From Podospora pseudocomata (taxonomy: Eukaryota > Ascomycota > Sordariomycetes > Sordariales > Podosporaceae), in contig NC_085889.1 in NCBI RefSeq assembly GCF_035222375.1, forward strand, positions 4,278,001-4,342,000: 64,000 bases of DNA, written 5' to 3'. Made by a program: the position numbers and the translations under genes. Every line of letters starts with the position of its first letter. Position 1 is the stretch's first letter. Shown here piece by piece: positions 1 through 11,018 of this stretch. The notes beneath the pieces are model-generated. The model saw only the letters and a list, made by a program, of their open reading frames with translations. It had not been told where the DNA came from and searched no databases.

Positions 1-1129
1 GGCCTCATCGCTAGGAAGCATGAGGAAGCGGTCAACATCGATGTAGGTCTTGTCGGCGTCGTGGAACAGGGTGAGCCAGTCTTCAGGTTGGCCCTTGATG
101 CGGCGCTGTTCATGGTAAGCTTGTCAAGGGTCAGGTTAGTAGCAGATCGTGATAAAATTGTGATGAGACGGGAGGCCAAGACTCACTTGTAGAAAACCAC
201 CTCCTATAAATCTCCAACCGCTCCCTATTCTCTCTGCTTCCCTTCGGAACCTGCACGACAAAGTACAAAACTTCCAACCCCGGCATCGAGTCGATAAACC
301 CCGCCACCTCATCCGGACACATGGTCCAGTCCCCATGAGGCACGATGCTCCCGTCAACATGGATGCAGCACTGAAAAACAGTGTTTTGCTTCGCGCAAGT
401 GCGCTCAGAACTCTGCTTATACACAACACCCACCTTCTTCAAATCAGCCATCCCACCCGGAGTCTCCGTCCTAAAAACAGACTTCTTGTTCTTCTCCCCC
501 TCATCCCTAAGCCTGGATCTCCCCGCGGGAAAAGACAGCTCAGGATCAAAGTAAGGCACGAAAAACTGGTTATTAACATGAAAGTAGCGAAAGTCAGACT
601 TGGGGTTTGACGTCGCGCCGGCGAGGAAGTCGAGCACGACAAGGTCGTGGTTTGTGTCCATGGGTCCCCAGGCGCGAGAGAAGGGGAGGTTGCCCGGGTT
701 TTTTGTGGCGAGAACAACAGCCTGCTGGGCTGCGCGGCTGACGGAGCCCATGTCCTTGTTGATACGATAGCCCGAGCCGTCGGTGCTTTTGGGTTTGGGG
801 TAGTAAGCCAGATGCCAGGTGGGGTCGACCCAGTTGCCTTTGTCGTTGGTGTAGCCCGGGATGACGGCTTTCTCGACGTTCATGAAGTGGATGCTGGGTT
901 TGCGGAGGGCTTGGGTGAAGATCTCTTGCTGGATCTCGAGGGGGAAACGCTTGAAGTGGGGGAATTTGACCAGGCCGTCGTCGTTGTCCTTGGAGGCCTT
1001 GGAGGCGGCATGGGTTTTCTTGGTCGAGGTGGTCGCGGTGGCCTTGCCTTTGGTGCTTTCGGTGCTGCTGGCCTTGAGGCGACCCTTGGGGGTGGCCTTT
1101 TTGATCAAGGCCTTCTTTTTGGGAGGCAT
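1..1129 (-). CDS. 2EXR-domain protein (3' end beyond the window)
   Basis: A basic, Lys/Thr/Ser-rich N-terminus of about 50 residues is followed by FPHFKRFPLEIQQEIF, which has the shape of the fungal 2EXR domain (an F-box-like module with two ExxR motifs). The rest fits the globular 2EXR family, whose function is unknown. Exon 1 runs from 1129 to 187. An intron lies at 186-120, with donor GTGAGT, branch CTAAC and acceptor CAAG. Exon 2 (119-1) continues in frame through HEQRRIKGQPEDWLTLFHDA and leaves the window, so the C-terminus is missing. The ATG at 1129 is the first in frame. Nothing in the sequence points to a specific partner. The family call is quite secure; the biological role is unknown. 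Confidence 0.8.
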
Positions 1130-2635
1130 GGTGGCGGTCGTCTGATGCTGTGGGAGAGATTTCGGCGAGGGAGAGAAACCGAAACTCTTGGGGGGAAGAA
1201 ATTTGGGAGAATAAAAACAACCTCCTTACTGACCTCACTGTCCTGGACTGTCAGGGAAGGAACGATGGGTCACGAGGGCGGCGAGCAGGTGATAAGGAGC
1301 GATAAAGGCCCGATAAGAAAGGCAGAAAGAAGCTCAGATATTTGGCAGTGTATCCTCTGGTGGTTATGGAGGCCAGGGCAATGTTGAGCTATCTCTAACA
1401 GATCCTCATATTGTCTAGAAGCTGCCGGTGTGTAGATCGTATCACCATTGTTCATCGAAAGTCTTTGAAAGCTTGATAGTACAATGACCCTCCTGTGCTT
1501 CCGCTGCTTGGGATGGTTGCTCTCTCGACTTCCACGGAAGCCTGATAACGAGCATGACAATGAATGGCAAAGCCCCGCGGCAAAGACCGAGAGCGATAGC
1601 CCACCGTAGGGTTTTAATGCAGCATCGAAAAGACTGCTTTTGTGTGTTGTTGAATTAGGAAGCCTGTTGATATTTAATTTGCACTGGAACTTAGAACTTG
1701 CAGTGTGGTATTATGCCTACTTAAGTCCGCATCACTCAACTATTTGGGCCCATTGGCCACATTGGACCACAAAGAAAGCAACTACCAGACTGAGTGGGTA
1801 TGCAAGAGTACCAAGGTTCAAAAGTTAGGATGGAGTCGTTGAGTGAGCTGGACACATCATTTGCCATTACGAGACACAGGATGTTCTTGCCCACCTAGCT
1901 GATTGATGTAAGCACCAAACTGTGTTCATACAACTATACAAGATCTCGTCACCTTAACACAGGAATTTAAAGAAAGAATACTAGTATAATTTACAGACAG
2001 AATATTGGTAAGGCCTTGTGTAACGTCCTTTGAAGCTATAACTGTGCATTGTTGTAGCCGCAAAGATGAGGAGCAACATCACAAACAAGATATTGCTAAA
2101 ATGCCTCTGCACTGGATTGTAGACTGTATTGGTCAACATGACAAACACCTGATTGGTTTGAAAATACCATTCTGTTCATCTCAAGATCCAATCAACATTT
2201 CCCCTGCATCCATGCCCTATGCGTTGTCACCCAAAATGCAGTTTTCGGTCGACATTCCAACATTCCCTACGTCACTCACGTCAAATACCATCGCTTGACA
2301 CCTCACCACGTGGCACGACGCGTGCAAGAATGCAACAAGTCGCGATGGTGACTCAATCAGTTAAAAATTGCAGGGAGGGTTCCCAGCAAATTCTGCTTGA
2401 TTGGGTCGCGGTCGCGTTCCCCTGGGCCCACTTTTACCCCGAAAAGGGAAAGTAAATAAACATGCCTGATTGCGTGCAGGCTGCAGCTGTGGGGGCAACC
2501 GCAGTGGCGACCAGGGTTGGGCTTTTTGTTGGGTACAAAATCCGAGGATTGCTTTTTCTTTGAGTTTGATATCCACTGATGCTTGTGTGTGACTGGACAT
2601 TTCGGAAGACTATTCTTCTTCTTGGTTGATGAACA
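1130..2635. other. Intergenic, no gene seen
   Basis: About 1.5 kb between two divergently transcribed genes, so it should hold both promoters. Only short, composition-poor reading frames are present. I see no repeat, RNA gene or clear motif. Confidence 0.6.
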
Positions 2636-4777
2636 ATGGCGGATTCAGATGTTCCCATTGCGCTTCGGCGCACGCCGAGGAGGACGGCGGCGAGTGTTCG
2701 GTTTCAGGCTTCGTCAAAAACTTCAACAAAGGGGCAATCTTCATCACGAACAGCCCCACCAAAAACATCAGATTCGGCAGTTGCAACGACGCCGAGGAGG
2801 AAGACAACAAGAAAACACGTGAGATTTTCGGATCCGGGACCGGTTATTGGGAATGGAGCAACACAAGTAGAGGATGGGGTGTCGACGTCTTGGACGGGCC
2901 TGACACCCATGATATCCCGGACTCGTCTGGCCACAGGCACCCCTAAGCGCCGACACTCTTCAGCACCAGTCTACTCAACCGCAAATACCAGTTATGAAAG
3001 CGAAGAAATCACCTTCCTTCCCCTCCGCCAAGTTCTCGATGGCCGGGTTAAACGCCGCATCAGACGGAATGGGCTCAGCGAGGAGATGAACACCATTTTC
3101 GCCGAACGAAAGACCAAGGCAAAGCAGACAAAAGAGGAGATGAACCGTCTGAGGCAGGAATTAGAGGAAAAGGACGAGGCGATCATGAGATTACAGGAGG
3201 AGACGGTGATGGTGGACACAGACCGGGTATGGGAGCTGGAAAGGAAAGTATCACGGTTAAGGAGGCAGTTGAGCCAGATGTCAGGGGCAACATCATCACC
3301 CTCTAGGCCGTCAACAGCAGCAAGCAGCAGCCCCCCACAGCAAGACTGGACAGACGCCGCTCGTGATCCCTTCTCAAAGGATGCCTACTCTATGGATCTG
3401 GGCATGGACGACGACCTCCCAGACAACGACACAGACGAGGAGATATTTGGCGATTCCACCATGGCCGAACTAGCATGCAGCACGCCCACCCGAAAGCCAA
3501 ACGCCACAGTCCACCACACCTCTGCCTCCTTCCGGTCGTCATTTCCCACCCCGCCATCAACCAGCCCAGCTCGACAATTCAACACCACCGACGACCCCTT
3601 AACCCCCTGCTCGTCCAAGCCCCGCACCACAACAACAACAACAACAGCCACCTCAATAGCAATCCAAACCTCCCTCCCCGACCCCGCCATCCCCCATCTC
3701 CAAACCAAACTATCAACCCTCCAACGCGACCTCGACATCTTCAAAAACCAGTTAACCTCGCACCTCTCCCTCCCAACCGGCACCGCCCCCTCGGACATAT
3801 TATCCTCCCTCTCCCAAACCCTCACGTCCCTATCCGACAAGACCCACGCGTTGACAACCCTGAACAAATCCCTCTCCTCCCTCGGGTTTGCCCCCTCTAG
3901 CACTCCAAACCCAGACGCGCTGGATATAATAACCGGCATATCCTCCACCTTGCGCTCTTGCCGCCTAGAACTGGAGTACTTATCCCCCGGGGAACTAACC
4001 CTCCCCTTGTCTGGTTCGGGGGGACAAGTTCTCAAGATGATGGTGCAAAAACTGCAGGAGCTGGACAAGAGGAGTAAAGACGCGGGGGAAGTGATTGAGG
4101 AGTTGAGGGAGCGGGAAAGGGGGTTAAAGGGGGAGTTGAGTGCCAGGGTTGACTTCACCGATCACTTACAGGAGAGGTTGGCGAAGGAGCAAAACGACAA
4201 AAAAGAGTTGGAGGCCAAGGTGGAGGAGTTGAGGGAGGCGGTGGATAAATACACCAATGGCATTTCCAAGCTGGAAACCCTCATCAGCGATCTGGAGGAG
4301 AGGTTGGAACAGGAGAGTATTGAGCAGCAGCTTCACATCACGGCGCTGGAGCGGGGGTATAAAGACCAGTTGGCGGAGGTGAAGACGAGGTATGAGGAGG
4401 AATTAAACGGGAGGGAGGAGGCTATTTTGGGATGGCGGGCTGAGATTGAACGGGTTAGGGGGGAGTTGAGAGAGACGGGGGAGTTGGTGGGGAGGTTGAA
4501 GGATGAGGTGGCGAGGGTAGGTGGGGAGAATGATGCGCTCAAGGTGGAGAATGCGGTTATTGCTCAAAAGTATGAGGCTGAGAAGAAAAGGGGGAAGAGA
4601 ATTGTCGGGGAGTTGGGACGGGTGCTGGCTTTGGCTCGTGGGGAGGAGAGTGAAGATGAGGAAGTTGTGCCGTCGGCTGGTATGGAAAAGGGGACGAAAA
4701 AGAGGAGGTATGACGGTCGGATGGGGTTCACGAATGAGGCTGAAGGCGAAGAGGTTGAAGCCGTTGGGGCTGTGTGA
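2636..4777 (+). CDS. Large coiled-coil protein, function unknown
   Basis: Single-exon 713-residue protein. The N-terminal ~110 residues are basic and disordered (repeated TPRR motifs and a KHVRFSDPGP segment). A short conserved-looking block, LPLRQVLDGRVKRRIRRNG, at about residues 132-150 leads into a first coiled coil (~150-220, rich in E, K, L and R). A Ser/Thr/Pro-rich linker (~220-350) follows, then a second long coiled coil (~450-660) with heptad-like LEERLEQE and ELREAVDKY stretches, and an acidic/basic tail. This build is common in spindle-pole, kinetochore and cytoskeletal scaffold proteins, but I recognise no named family. The start is the first ATG, and the 3' end has no sign of a missed exon. 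Function is inference only. Confidence 0.85.
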   Translation: MADSDVPIALRRTPRRTAASVRFQASSKTSTKGQSSSRTAPPKTSDSAVATTPRRKTTRKHVRFSDPGPVIGNGATQVEDGVSTSWTGLTPMISRTRLATGTPKRRHSSAPVYSTANTSYESEEITFLPLRQVLDGRVKRRIRRNGLSEEMNTIFAERKTKAKQTKEEMNRLRQELEEKDEAIMRLQEETVMVDTDRVWELERKVSRLRRQLSQMSGATSSPSRPSTAASSSPPQQDWTDAARDPFSKDAYSMDLGMDDDLPDNDTDEEIFGDSTMAELACSTPTRKPNATVHHTSASFRSSFPTPPSTSPARQFNTTDDPLTPCSSKPRTTTTTTTATSIAIQTSLPDPAIPHLQTKLSTLQRDLDIFKNQLTSHLSLPTGTAPSDILSSLSQTLTSLSDKTHALTTLNKSLSSLGFAPSSTPNPDALDIITGISSTLRSCRLELEYLSPGELTLPLSGSGGQVLKMMVQKLQELDKRSKDAGEVIEELRERERGLKGELSARVDFTDHLQERLAKEQNDKKELEAKVEELREAVDKYTNGISKLETLISDLEERLEQESIEQQLHITALERGYKDQLAEVKTRYEEELNGREEAILGWRAEIERVRGELRETGELVGRLKDEVARVGGENDALKVENAVIAQKYEAEKKRGKRIVGELGRVLALARGEESEDEEVVPSAGMEKGTKKRRYDGRMGFTNEAEGEEVEAVGAV

Positions 4778-5291
4778 CTTCTTGGGTATTGTATTTCTCC
4801 TACATTTATTGGTTGTTGGTGGTCAGGGTCTAATCACGTAACATTGTCTCATTTGTATGCTATGACGGGGGCTCACACTTTGGCGTTGATGTTATCAATT
4901 TCTGTGGAATATCTATCTGTTCTGTTACACCCACTGTTCTCGTCATGGACGGACCGACCATCTTCTGTCGCTGGGCTGTCCTCCTGGATTATCTTATTTT
5001 GCCAGGAAGGATTCTGTAACCTCATCATTTGTGTCATCCACCTGTACTTCGCTGTAGGCCCACACCATATCGGGCAAGAGTGGCAAAATGTAGGGCAGTT
5101 GAGGGTGTTTGTGCCATCCTTTGGGTTTTCAGACCCTGGTTTGACCATGTAACCTCCATTGCAACTTCACCACCGGTACCAGCGCCTCCGGGTTCACATC
5201 ATCACAAAGCCTGATCCAGTTCTCCCTTCTTTGTTGAAACATGACGGGTGGAGGCGTGGCAGGAGGCAGATGCACAACGCCAACAGATCCG
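4778..5291. other. Intergenic, convergent 3' ends
   Basis: About 0.5 kb between two convergent genes. It presumably holds both polyadenylation regions. Nothing else is seen. Confidence 0.5.
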
Positions 5292-6167
5292 TTACCTAGC
5301 CAGTGTATAAGTCAACAACCCATTCATAGCAGAATCCTGGCTTGACGAACCGGCTTGGCTTGCCAAAGCCCTCCTCGTTTCCTGATCAAACCATGTTGAA
5401 CTGGTTTGTGCCATTGACGAAACCCTCTCACGCCACTCATTCACAGAGTCAACCACCAGACACCCAACTTCCATGCCATCATCCGACCGGTTGGCAAAGC
5501 TGAGAGATAGTGCTCGCCATATCGCGTGACCACGCTGCAGCTGGGAGGTGCCCAGGAACTTATCCGGGCGGGAATAGGCAATATCCCCTGGCTCGGCGAA
5601 AGGCCCCCAGAGCCCAGTCGACAGGGTCTCATCCCGGGTCAGGTGCAAGTCACTCTCCATGACGACCACCTGCAAGCATCGGGTCTGGGCGGCCTCTTTG
5701 AGCTGTCTCCAAAGCTCATGGGGCGTGCGGTCGTCAGGGCAGTCCTCCCATATTTTCCAGTCGGAGAGGAGGCGGTGATGGAAACTTATAGTGATGCCCG
5801 AGGAGAAGAGCCATTCGAGTAAAGCTTTGGCATCTAAAGCTAAGGCGTTGTCTTCGTAGGAATCAGGTGGCTGGATGTAGAGGGTATCGGTGCTGTGATC
5901 GAGCCACTGAATGGGGTTGAAAGCGTGGCTGAGGGCGGGCTCGACGGGTTTTCGATGGAAAACGGCTTCATGCAAGGCGTCGTAGCACACTGTGGTGATG
6001 GGTTGGGTGATATCGCGGAGAGGCCACAGGTTGACATATGTCCACCAATGGTCCCTCCTGTAGCCAATCGATATAGTGCGCTGTCGAAAACAGTACCTCC
6101 AGATTTGGCAGCGTATCTCGGCAGGAAACTGCTGGAACTGGGGGAAAGTGGTGGTGTTGGAGGTCAT
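5292..6167 (-). CDS. 2EXR-domain protein
   Basis: Intronless gene for 291 residues starting MTSNTTTFPQFQQFPAEIR; the frame is open upstream but has no further ATG. The N-terminal FPQFQQFPAEIRCQIWRYC matches the 2EXR signature (FxxFxxLPxEIRxxIW). Later WLDHSTDTLYIQ is the typical 'F....DTLY' strand of the family, followed by a predicted globular region. The family is abundant in ascomycetes and its function is unestablished; it may act in protein-protein contacts like F-box proteins. It is the second such gene within 6 kb on the same strand. Similarity between the two is limited to the 2EXR block, so they are family members rather than a recent tandem duplicate. Confidence 0.85.
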   Translation of the reverse strand: MTSNTTTFPQFQQFPAEIRCQIWRYCFRQRTISIGYRRDHWWTYVNLWPLRDITQPITTVCYDALHEAVFHRKPVEPALSHAFNPIQWLDHSTDTLYIQPPDSYEDNALALDAKALLEWLFSSGITISFHHRLLSDWKIWEDCPDDRTPHELWRQLKEAAQTRCLQVVVMESDLHLTRDETLSTGLWGPFAEPGDIAYSRPDKFLGTSQLQRGHAIWRALSLSFANRSDDGMEVGCLVVDSVNEWRERVSSMAQTSSTWFDQETRRALASQAGSSSQDSAMNGLLTYTLAR

Positions 6168-6933
6168 CCCGACGTTTGGAGATGCAGGGAGGAATTGTCT
6201 ACCCACCAGGCAGCAAACCCGCCAGACGACGTTGGATATTTAACCTCAAAGTTCAGGCTGACGAATCGGGAAGACCAATGCCCCGCCTGCTGAGCCCCCA
6301 ACTTGGAGCTACCCTAACCCTAAGCCAAGCCGACTGTACTTTTGCTCAAGCCAAGCCCTAGGGTTTTCTTTTGAGGCTTTTTCAAGCACTAAAAAAGTGG
6401 TGATACCTGGGTTTTTGGTGGTGAGGGTGCTTCCCGAACCTAGCTTAGGGGGTCCCCGGCTAACCCGGCTATCTAGGGCACCTGGGTGGGTGAGGGTTCT
6501 GGTCCGACACTGATGAGTACTGGGTAGGTATTTATACTAAAAACACCGGGCTGGAACAGGTACTGGAAGGCTTATAAACTAGTTAAATCAGATGAGCCGG
6601 GATAGCTTCAAGCTAAGCCGAAGGTCCCCTCCTCCGAATTTTGTTGAGGGAGAAGGCATGGAAACATAGTCGATGACCAGTTTATATCCACCTCGACTGC
6701 TGCCACCCAAAGGCTGTGTGCAAACTCTCCCCTTCGAAAACTCTGATATTAGCTTTTGGGTTTGGTGCAGTGAGCAGGGCCACTGTTGAAGCGTATCTTG
6801 TGGTTTTTTTTTCTTTGACTCAAATCAAATTACTATTAAAACCCCTTTACCAGCGGATTGCTCCTGGTTTTCTTTGCTTTCTCTTCCTCCCACAAGTTGG
6901 TATTTTGCTCTCGCCCTTTGTTTGTTCGTCGAC
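6168..6933. other. Intergenic with telomere-like 12-mer
   Basis: Divergent intergenic region of about 770 bp. It contains a double CCCTAA unit (listed separately) and a nearby CCCTAGGGTT. The stretch 6400-6660 is non-coding, with several CCGGCTAACCCGG-like short palindromic pieces that could be an old element remnant. I cannot assign a family. Confidence 0.4.
6312..6323. repeat. Interstitial telomere-like repeat (CCCTAA)2
   Basis: Two perfect CCCTAA units, the complement of the fungal telomere repeat TTAGGG. Two units can occur by chance or mark a repaired break or telomere-box promoter element. It lies in the promoter region shared by the flanking divergent genes. Confidence 0.6.
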
Positions 6934-8488
6934 ATGAGAAGCACTACCACAACACCTTCTATCGGCGACGACTGGTCAGACATTGATGCTGACAGCGATG
7001 ATAGCTATTCCATGGTTGAAGCCCCCTCCGACCTGGGCTTCAACTCTGGTGCTGGCACCGGTCTGGCACCGGCAACCACGACGGTACCTACACCCACCAA
7101 CCTACCTGCCCAAGGCCCTTTCAACGGCTCTCACATCACTGCCGGCCCTGGCACCGGCTCTGATACCGAAGAGATATCGACAGTCCCTGACGCAGAAGAG
7201 GCTGATGATGCTCGGTTTCTCTCCGAGACAGTGACGGGCGACACCATCGAAGCCTCCTCAGAGGCACATGGGGAGGACGCTTCGGCATCTGAGTCCGAGG
7301 AGGAGGAGGAGGAGGCTCGGACGCAGCTGCTGTCGTACCCTTTCTACGGGGACAAGGCGAGAGGTATATCTTCACAACTTCTGGATTGCAGGCAGGCCAT
7401 GTTACAAATTAGGCACCACCCGGCCGTGCACAGCAGGGTTCATGGTGTAATCTTGGGTGCCTTGAACCACGTCCTTGAGTCTACGTGCGGCCCTGGACCG
7501 CAGTTGAACAAATTCATTGCGGGATCGCATGACTACCATGCGTTCCTGGTTCGTGACACCTCGGGATATTCGATTGAACACAGCCCATGTTTGCACGAAC
7601 CAATCATGGCCGCATGCCTGGAATTGAGAAACAAGTTGGATGGACCAGATGGTCCTCAGGACATCGTTGGAGCAGTTGGATCGCTGGGTGATTTGTTGAT
7701 GACATGGACAAAGTAAGCACATCGTCTTGCCGGGCCTGTGGCACACATCGCATCTTACTGACTCTTTCAGAAAATTGTCGCACGTTAGCGAAGCACCGTT
7801 TCGGAGCGTCTACCTCTGGGCCACTTTGATGGACCTGCGACCCGCCATCTACACCTCGGCCAAGCACCTTCTGGCCATCCGTGAGACCATCAACACAAGC
7901 TTGGCGAGAATGGAAGGCGGCGCCCCCGAGATCTGCTTGAATGGTATGCGCAACATCAATCATTTCTGCGTCTTTGGCATCTCGTCCTGCGATCGTCTCC
8001 TCGGAGCGATCGCCAGGCGACTAATGCCGGGTAAGCATTTGTGGCGGTCGGGACGGCAGTCGAGAGGGCTGAGGAGGAGCATGAGCGAGAAGGAAGCAGT
8101 TGACTTCAGCCAGTACTACGCTGGTCTGGACATTACAAAGCTCGCCCATTTTCGGACCGATATCAAGCTTCTCGAGACCAAGCTTGATCGTTCAACCAGG
8201 TACACGGCTGCTGGGGCAGAGTGGCGAGACGTTGTTGTGTGCAATTACCAGGTGGGAGAAGACAACTGGGCACGGCCAGCAAGCCTCTGGCTGGCTCTCT
8301 TCCAGGAGAACACCTGGGCACAGCAAGCAAGCCCCTGGCTGGCTCTCTCCCAGGAGAGAGAGAAGAAGGCATGGCGGAGCTTCTACCTGAACTTGGCTGC
8401 GACGGTGGATCTGGGAGAGCTTACTAGGGCCTTCAGTGCGATTCCAGGGCTGACCAGCTACCTGGAAGCATACCGACGTAGTGTCTGA
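6934..8488 (+). CDS. Unknown protein with 16-residue tandem repeat
   Basis: Two exons, 6934-7712 and 7771-8488, give 498 residues. The 58-nt intron has donor GTAAGC and acceptor TTTCAG, and both exons join in frame (TWTK|KLSHVSEAP). The N-terminal ~130 residues are acidic and disordered (DWSDIDADSDDS, ESEEEEEEA). The rest looks helical, with no family I recognise. Near the C-terminus a 48-bp unit at 8265-8360 is repeated twice in tandem, giving xWAxxASxWLALxQEx twice. An alternative upstream in-frame start exists, but the ATG at 6934 begins directly at the acidic region. The next gene lies 273 bp downstream on the same strand. Confidence 0.7.
8265..8360 (+). repeat. 48-bp coding tandem repeat, two copies
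   Basis: Two adjacent, nearly identical 48-bp units within the preceding gene. Each begins around CTGGGCAC and contains CTGGCTGGCTCTC. The length is a multiple of three, so the frame is kept. Each unit encodes a Trp-rich, amphipathic-looking 16-mer. Confidence 0.8.
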
Positions 8489-8761
8489 GTTTGAAATTTG
8501 GAATGGAGAGTAAGGTAGTGCAGGTAGTTTTACAATAAGAGAAAAAAAAAAAATAGAGAAGCACTGGCTGCGAGTTTGAAACACCGTGCGCTTGGTACAC
8601 ACTCACACAGTGTGGCACTGCACTGTGGTGAAATCAGAAATCACGGGTTGGTCGGGCACCTCTCCGTCATCATTGCGGGCAACTACCTTACCTACTGCTG
8701 GCCATCACATCACGCCTGGAAAAATCCGGGACAGGCTGCATGAGACAAAGACCTGGACAGC

Positions 8762-10264
8762 ATGGGCGGCTTTAAAAGACTTCAGCCCATCATTCTGGAT
8801 GGTTTCTCTCACGACATTCAGATCGGCCAGCCTTTCGACACGTCATGGGGCGCTGCCTGGTTGACAAGCGTCTACACCGACATAGACCACGACCTGTTCC
8901 GAAACATGGACCCAATAGTTTTTCGCAGGATAAGATATGGGAACAATGTTGCTGTTCTCTTTGGCGCGTTGGTGGAATGCGCCGAGTTCTACGAGCTTCC
9001 CTCGTTCTGGCATGTCATCTCTCAAGGCTTCAGCGCCAACGCAGACGCAGTGAAGTCGATAGTAACAGTCTTCGTCGCCGCCCGCAAGGCTGTCAAGGAC
9101 AGATACCCAACCAGTGCCTCATCCCAAACAGCAAGGTCGGCCGACGAGTGGATCGACATTTTGGATCACCGAGGACGGAACACTTCGCTTTTCCAGTTTG
9201 CGCCTAGCAAGGAAGCAGACCTTCGAGCACGCGCTGCTGCCTTTTTCAAGTCCCAGCAGAAGCAATGGCTGAATGCAGCTTGGGTCCCTCTGAAGGACCA
9301 GCCTATTTCAACACAGTCCCAGCTCTCGAGCAAGAGCTCAAGGAACGACCGACCAGCTTCGCCTGGCAACCAATCTGCCTACCAAGCTGGCAGCACTAGT
9401 CGGTCTAACCCACGCAAGCGGTCTGCCTCGCCGCCACCTGAACGCAGCTCAAAACAAGCCAGGATGACGTCGACTTCAGCCACCAACCATCCAATTCCAG
9501 TCGAAGCCCAGACCAAAGTCCCTCTTCCAGAGTCGACAAACATGCCACAGGCATCCCAGCAACTGATAGGCATCAAACTACCCACCGCTCCAGGCGGAGA
9601 ACCCTCGCCGAGATCCTCCTGGCTGCTCAAAGCCGGCAGCCACATCCCCAGCAGACCCCCATCAATCGCAGACCTTGTCCCGCTCTCAGACTCGTCCGAA
9701 CACGAAGGGGTGGTCAAACTCCGCAATCGGATTTCCATCCTAGAGGCAGAGCTCGCCAACGCCAAAGCCGAACCCCCACCCCCCTCAAAACCTAATGACT
9801 TTGACCCCCAAGAGTTGAAGAGCACGCTTTCGACTATCACGAATGCGGTTTCGACGCTGATGGAATCATCTCATCACATTGTGGACGGGTTGCAGAGTCT
9901 GCAGAATAATATCCTTTACCGGCCGCAGCCACAAGCACAGCAGCTTTTGACGCCTGATCCGCCGGCGGTTGAGGCGAAACTGGATGCGCAGCATGATTTG
10001 CTGCTTGCGCTGACGAAGCAGATGGCGGGGAAGGAGGAGCCGGAGACAGTGGAGGAGGCGCTCGGGTTGGTGGAGAGGGATGTTAGGGGGCATCGGGAGA
10101 GGTTGTTGAGGTTGTATCGCAAGATGGATATGGATGGGGGGGAGGAAGGGGGGAAGGTTGATTGGGTTGCGGGGATATTGGCGGGGATGGAGGATTTGGA
10201 ACGGAGGATAGGGGAGGGGGTACCAAGGGGGGGGGGGTGGTTGAGTAAGGGAAAAGGAACGTGA
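8762..10264 (+). CDS. Unknown protein with disordered middle and coiled-coil C-terminus
   Basis: Single-exon 500-residue protein. An N-terminal globular, mostly helical domain (~1-180) contains FWHVISQGFSANADAVKSIV. A Ser/Pro/Gln-rich, basic linker (~190-330) carries an NLS-like NPRKRSASPP. A coiled coil starting RNRISILEAELANAKAE (~325-345) and a C-terminal helical region (~360-490) follow. A run of G bases near the end gives a Gly-rich tail (VPRGGGWLSKGKG). No family is recognised. The nuclear-localisation-like basic cluster suggests, but does not prove, a nuclear role. It lies downstream of another unknown gene in the same direction, which may reflect co-regulation. Confidence 0.75.
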   Translation: MGGFKRLQPIILDGFSHDIQIGQPFDTSWGAAWLTSVYTDIDHDLFRNMDPIVFRRIRYGNNVAVLFGALVECAEFYELPSFWHVISQGFSANADAVKSIVTVFVAARKAVKDRYPTSASSQTARSADEWIDILDHRGRNTSLFQFAPSKEADLRARAAAFFKSQQKQWLNAAWVPLKDQPISTQSQLSSKSSRNDRPASPGNQSAYQAGSTSRSNPRKRSASPPPERSSKQARMTSTSATNHPIPVEAQTKVPLPESTNMPQASQQLIGIKLPTAPGGEPSPRSSWLLKAGSHIPSRPPSIADLVPLSDSSEHEGVVKLRNRISILEAELANAKAEPPPPSKPNDFDPQELKSTLSTITNAVSTLMESSHHIVDGLQSLQNNILYRPQPQAQQLLTPDPPAVEAKLDAQHDLLLALTKQMAGKEEPETVEEALGLVERDVRGHRERLLRLYRKMDMDGGEEGGKVDWVAGILAGMEDLERRIGEGVPRGGGWLSKGKGT

Positions 10265-11018
10265 GATGAGTTTATGGAGGAAATGGGCGCGGTCAAATAT
10301 ATTTACCTAGGTATTTTTATGTTTAGCTGGGGGAAAATGGCGTCGGGCGATCTTGTATGGTCAATCTTTGAGGAGGTGAATGGCGATTCTTTGGGCATGA
10401 TATATGTGTTATGGTATGGTGTAAATTGACAAAGTGCTACACAGGCAGAGGAATAAAACTGCCATGGCCATGCAGGCCCAGAATATAACTACCAGGAAGC
10501 AACCAGAACGGTGGCCCCACATATCCCCAGGCACAGTATATACTGTGACAATATGGGAATGTGAAAGATGATATATGCGCCTGCTTGTCAACAGAGCTCA
10601 GACGACGTTACTTCCCCCTAATCTTCCTCCCCGCCCCCACAACCTCAGCTGTTCAGCGCCGGCTGTCTTGAGAATGGAACTCGCTTCTCCGAACAAGCAC
10701 GACCGAGGGTAACAGCTAAAGTTACGAATGTCGTTCACTCTAGGTGCCTACATTATCCAGGAATAAAAACGGAAATCAAGCAGGAATACCCCAACTCTCA
10801 TCCCTCAAGCCCCCTGAACAGTAGCCAGAAGAAGCCTGTAGTATCCATCAAAGCTCCAGTTAATACCGCTGTGTTTGTCTAGCTTTTGACAACCCAGCAA
10901 ATGCAAGACACCCATTCCATCATAACCTTGATTCATTGCAATGTCCTTTCATCTCGTCATAACACACGCCCCTTGGTGGCAGCCTTGACTAGTGCTGAAA
11001 CTCTTGTCATCATCCAGA
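10265..11018. other. Intergenic, no gene seen
   Basis: About 750 bp between convergent genes. Only short, unconvincing reading frames are present. Confidence 0.5.

Noticed and set aside
647-1387. Long plus-strand open frame opposite the first 2EXR gene
   Set aside because: Gly/Val-rich translation that mirrors the real minus-strand coding sequence, so it is a shadow.
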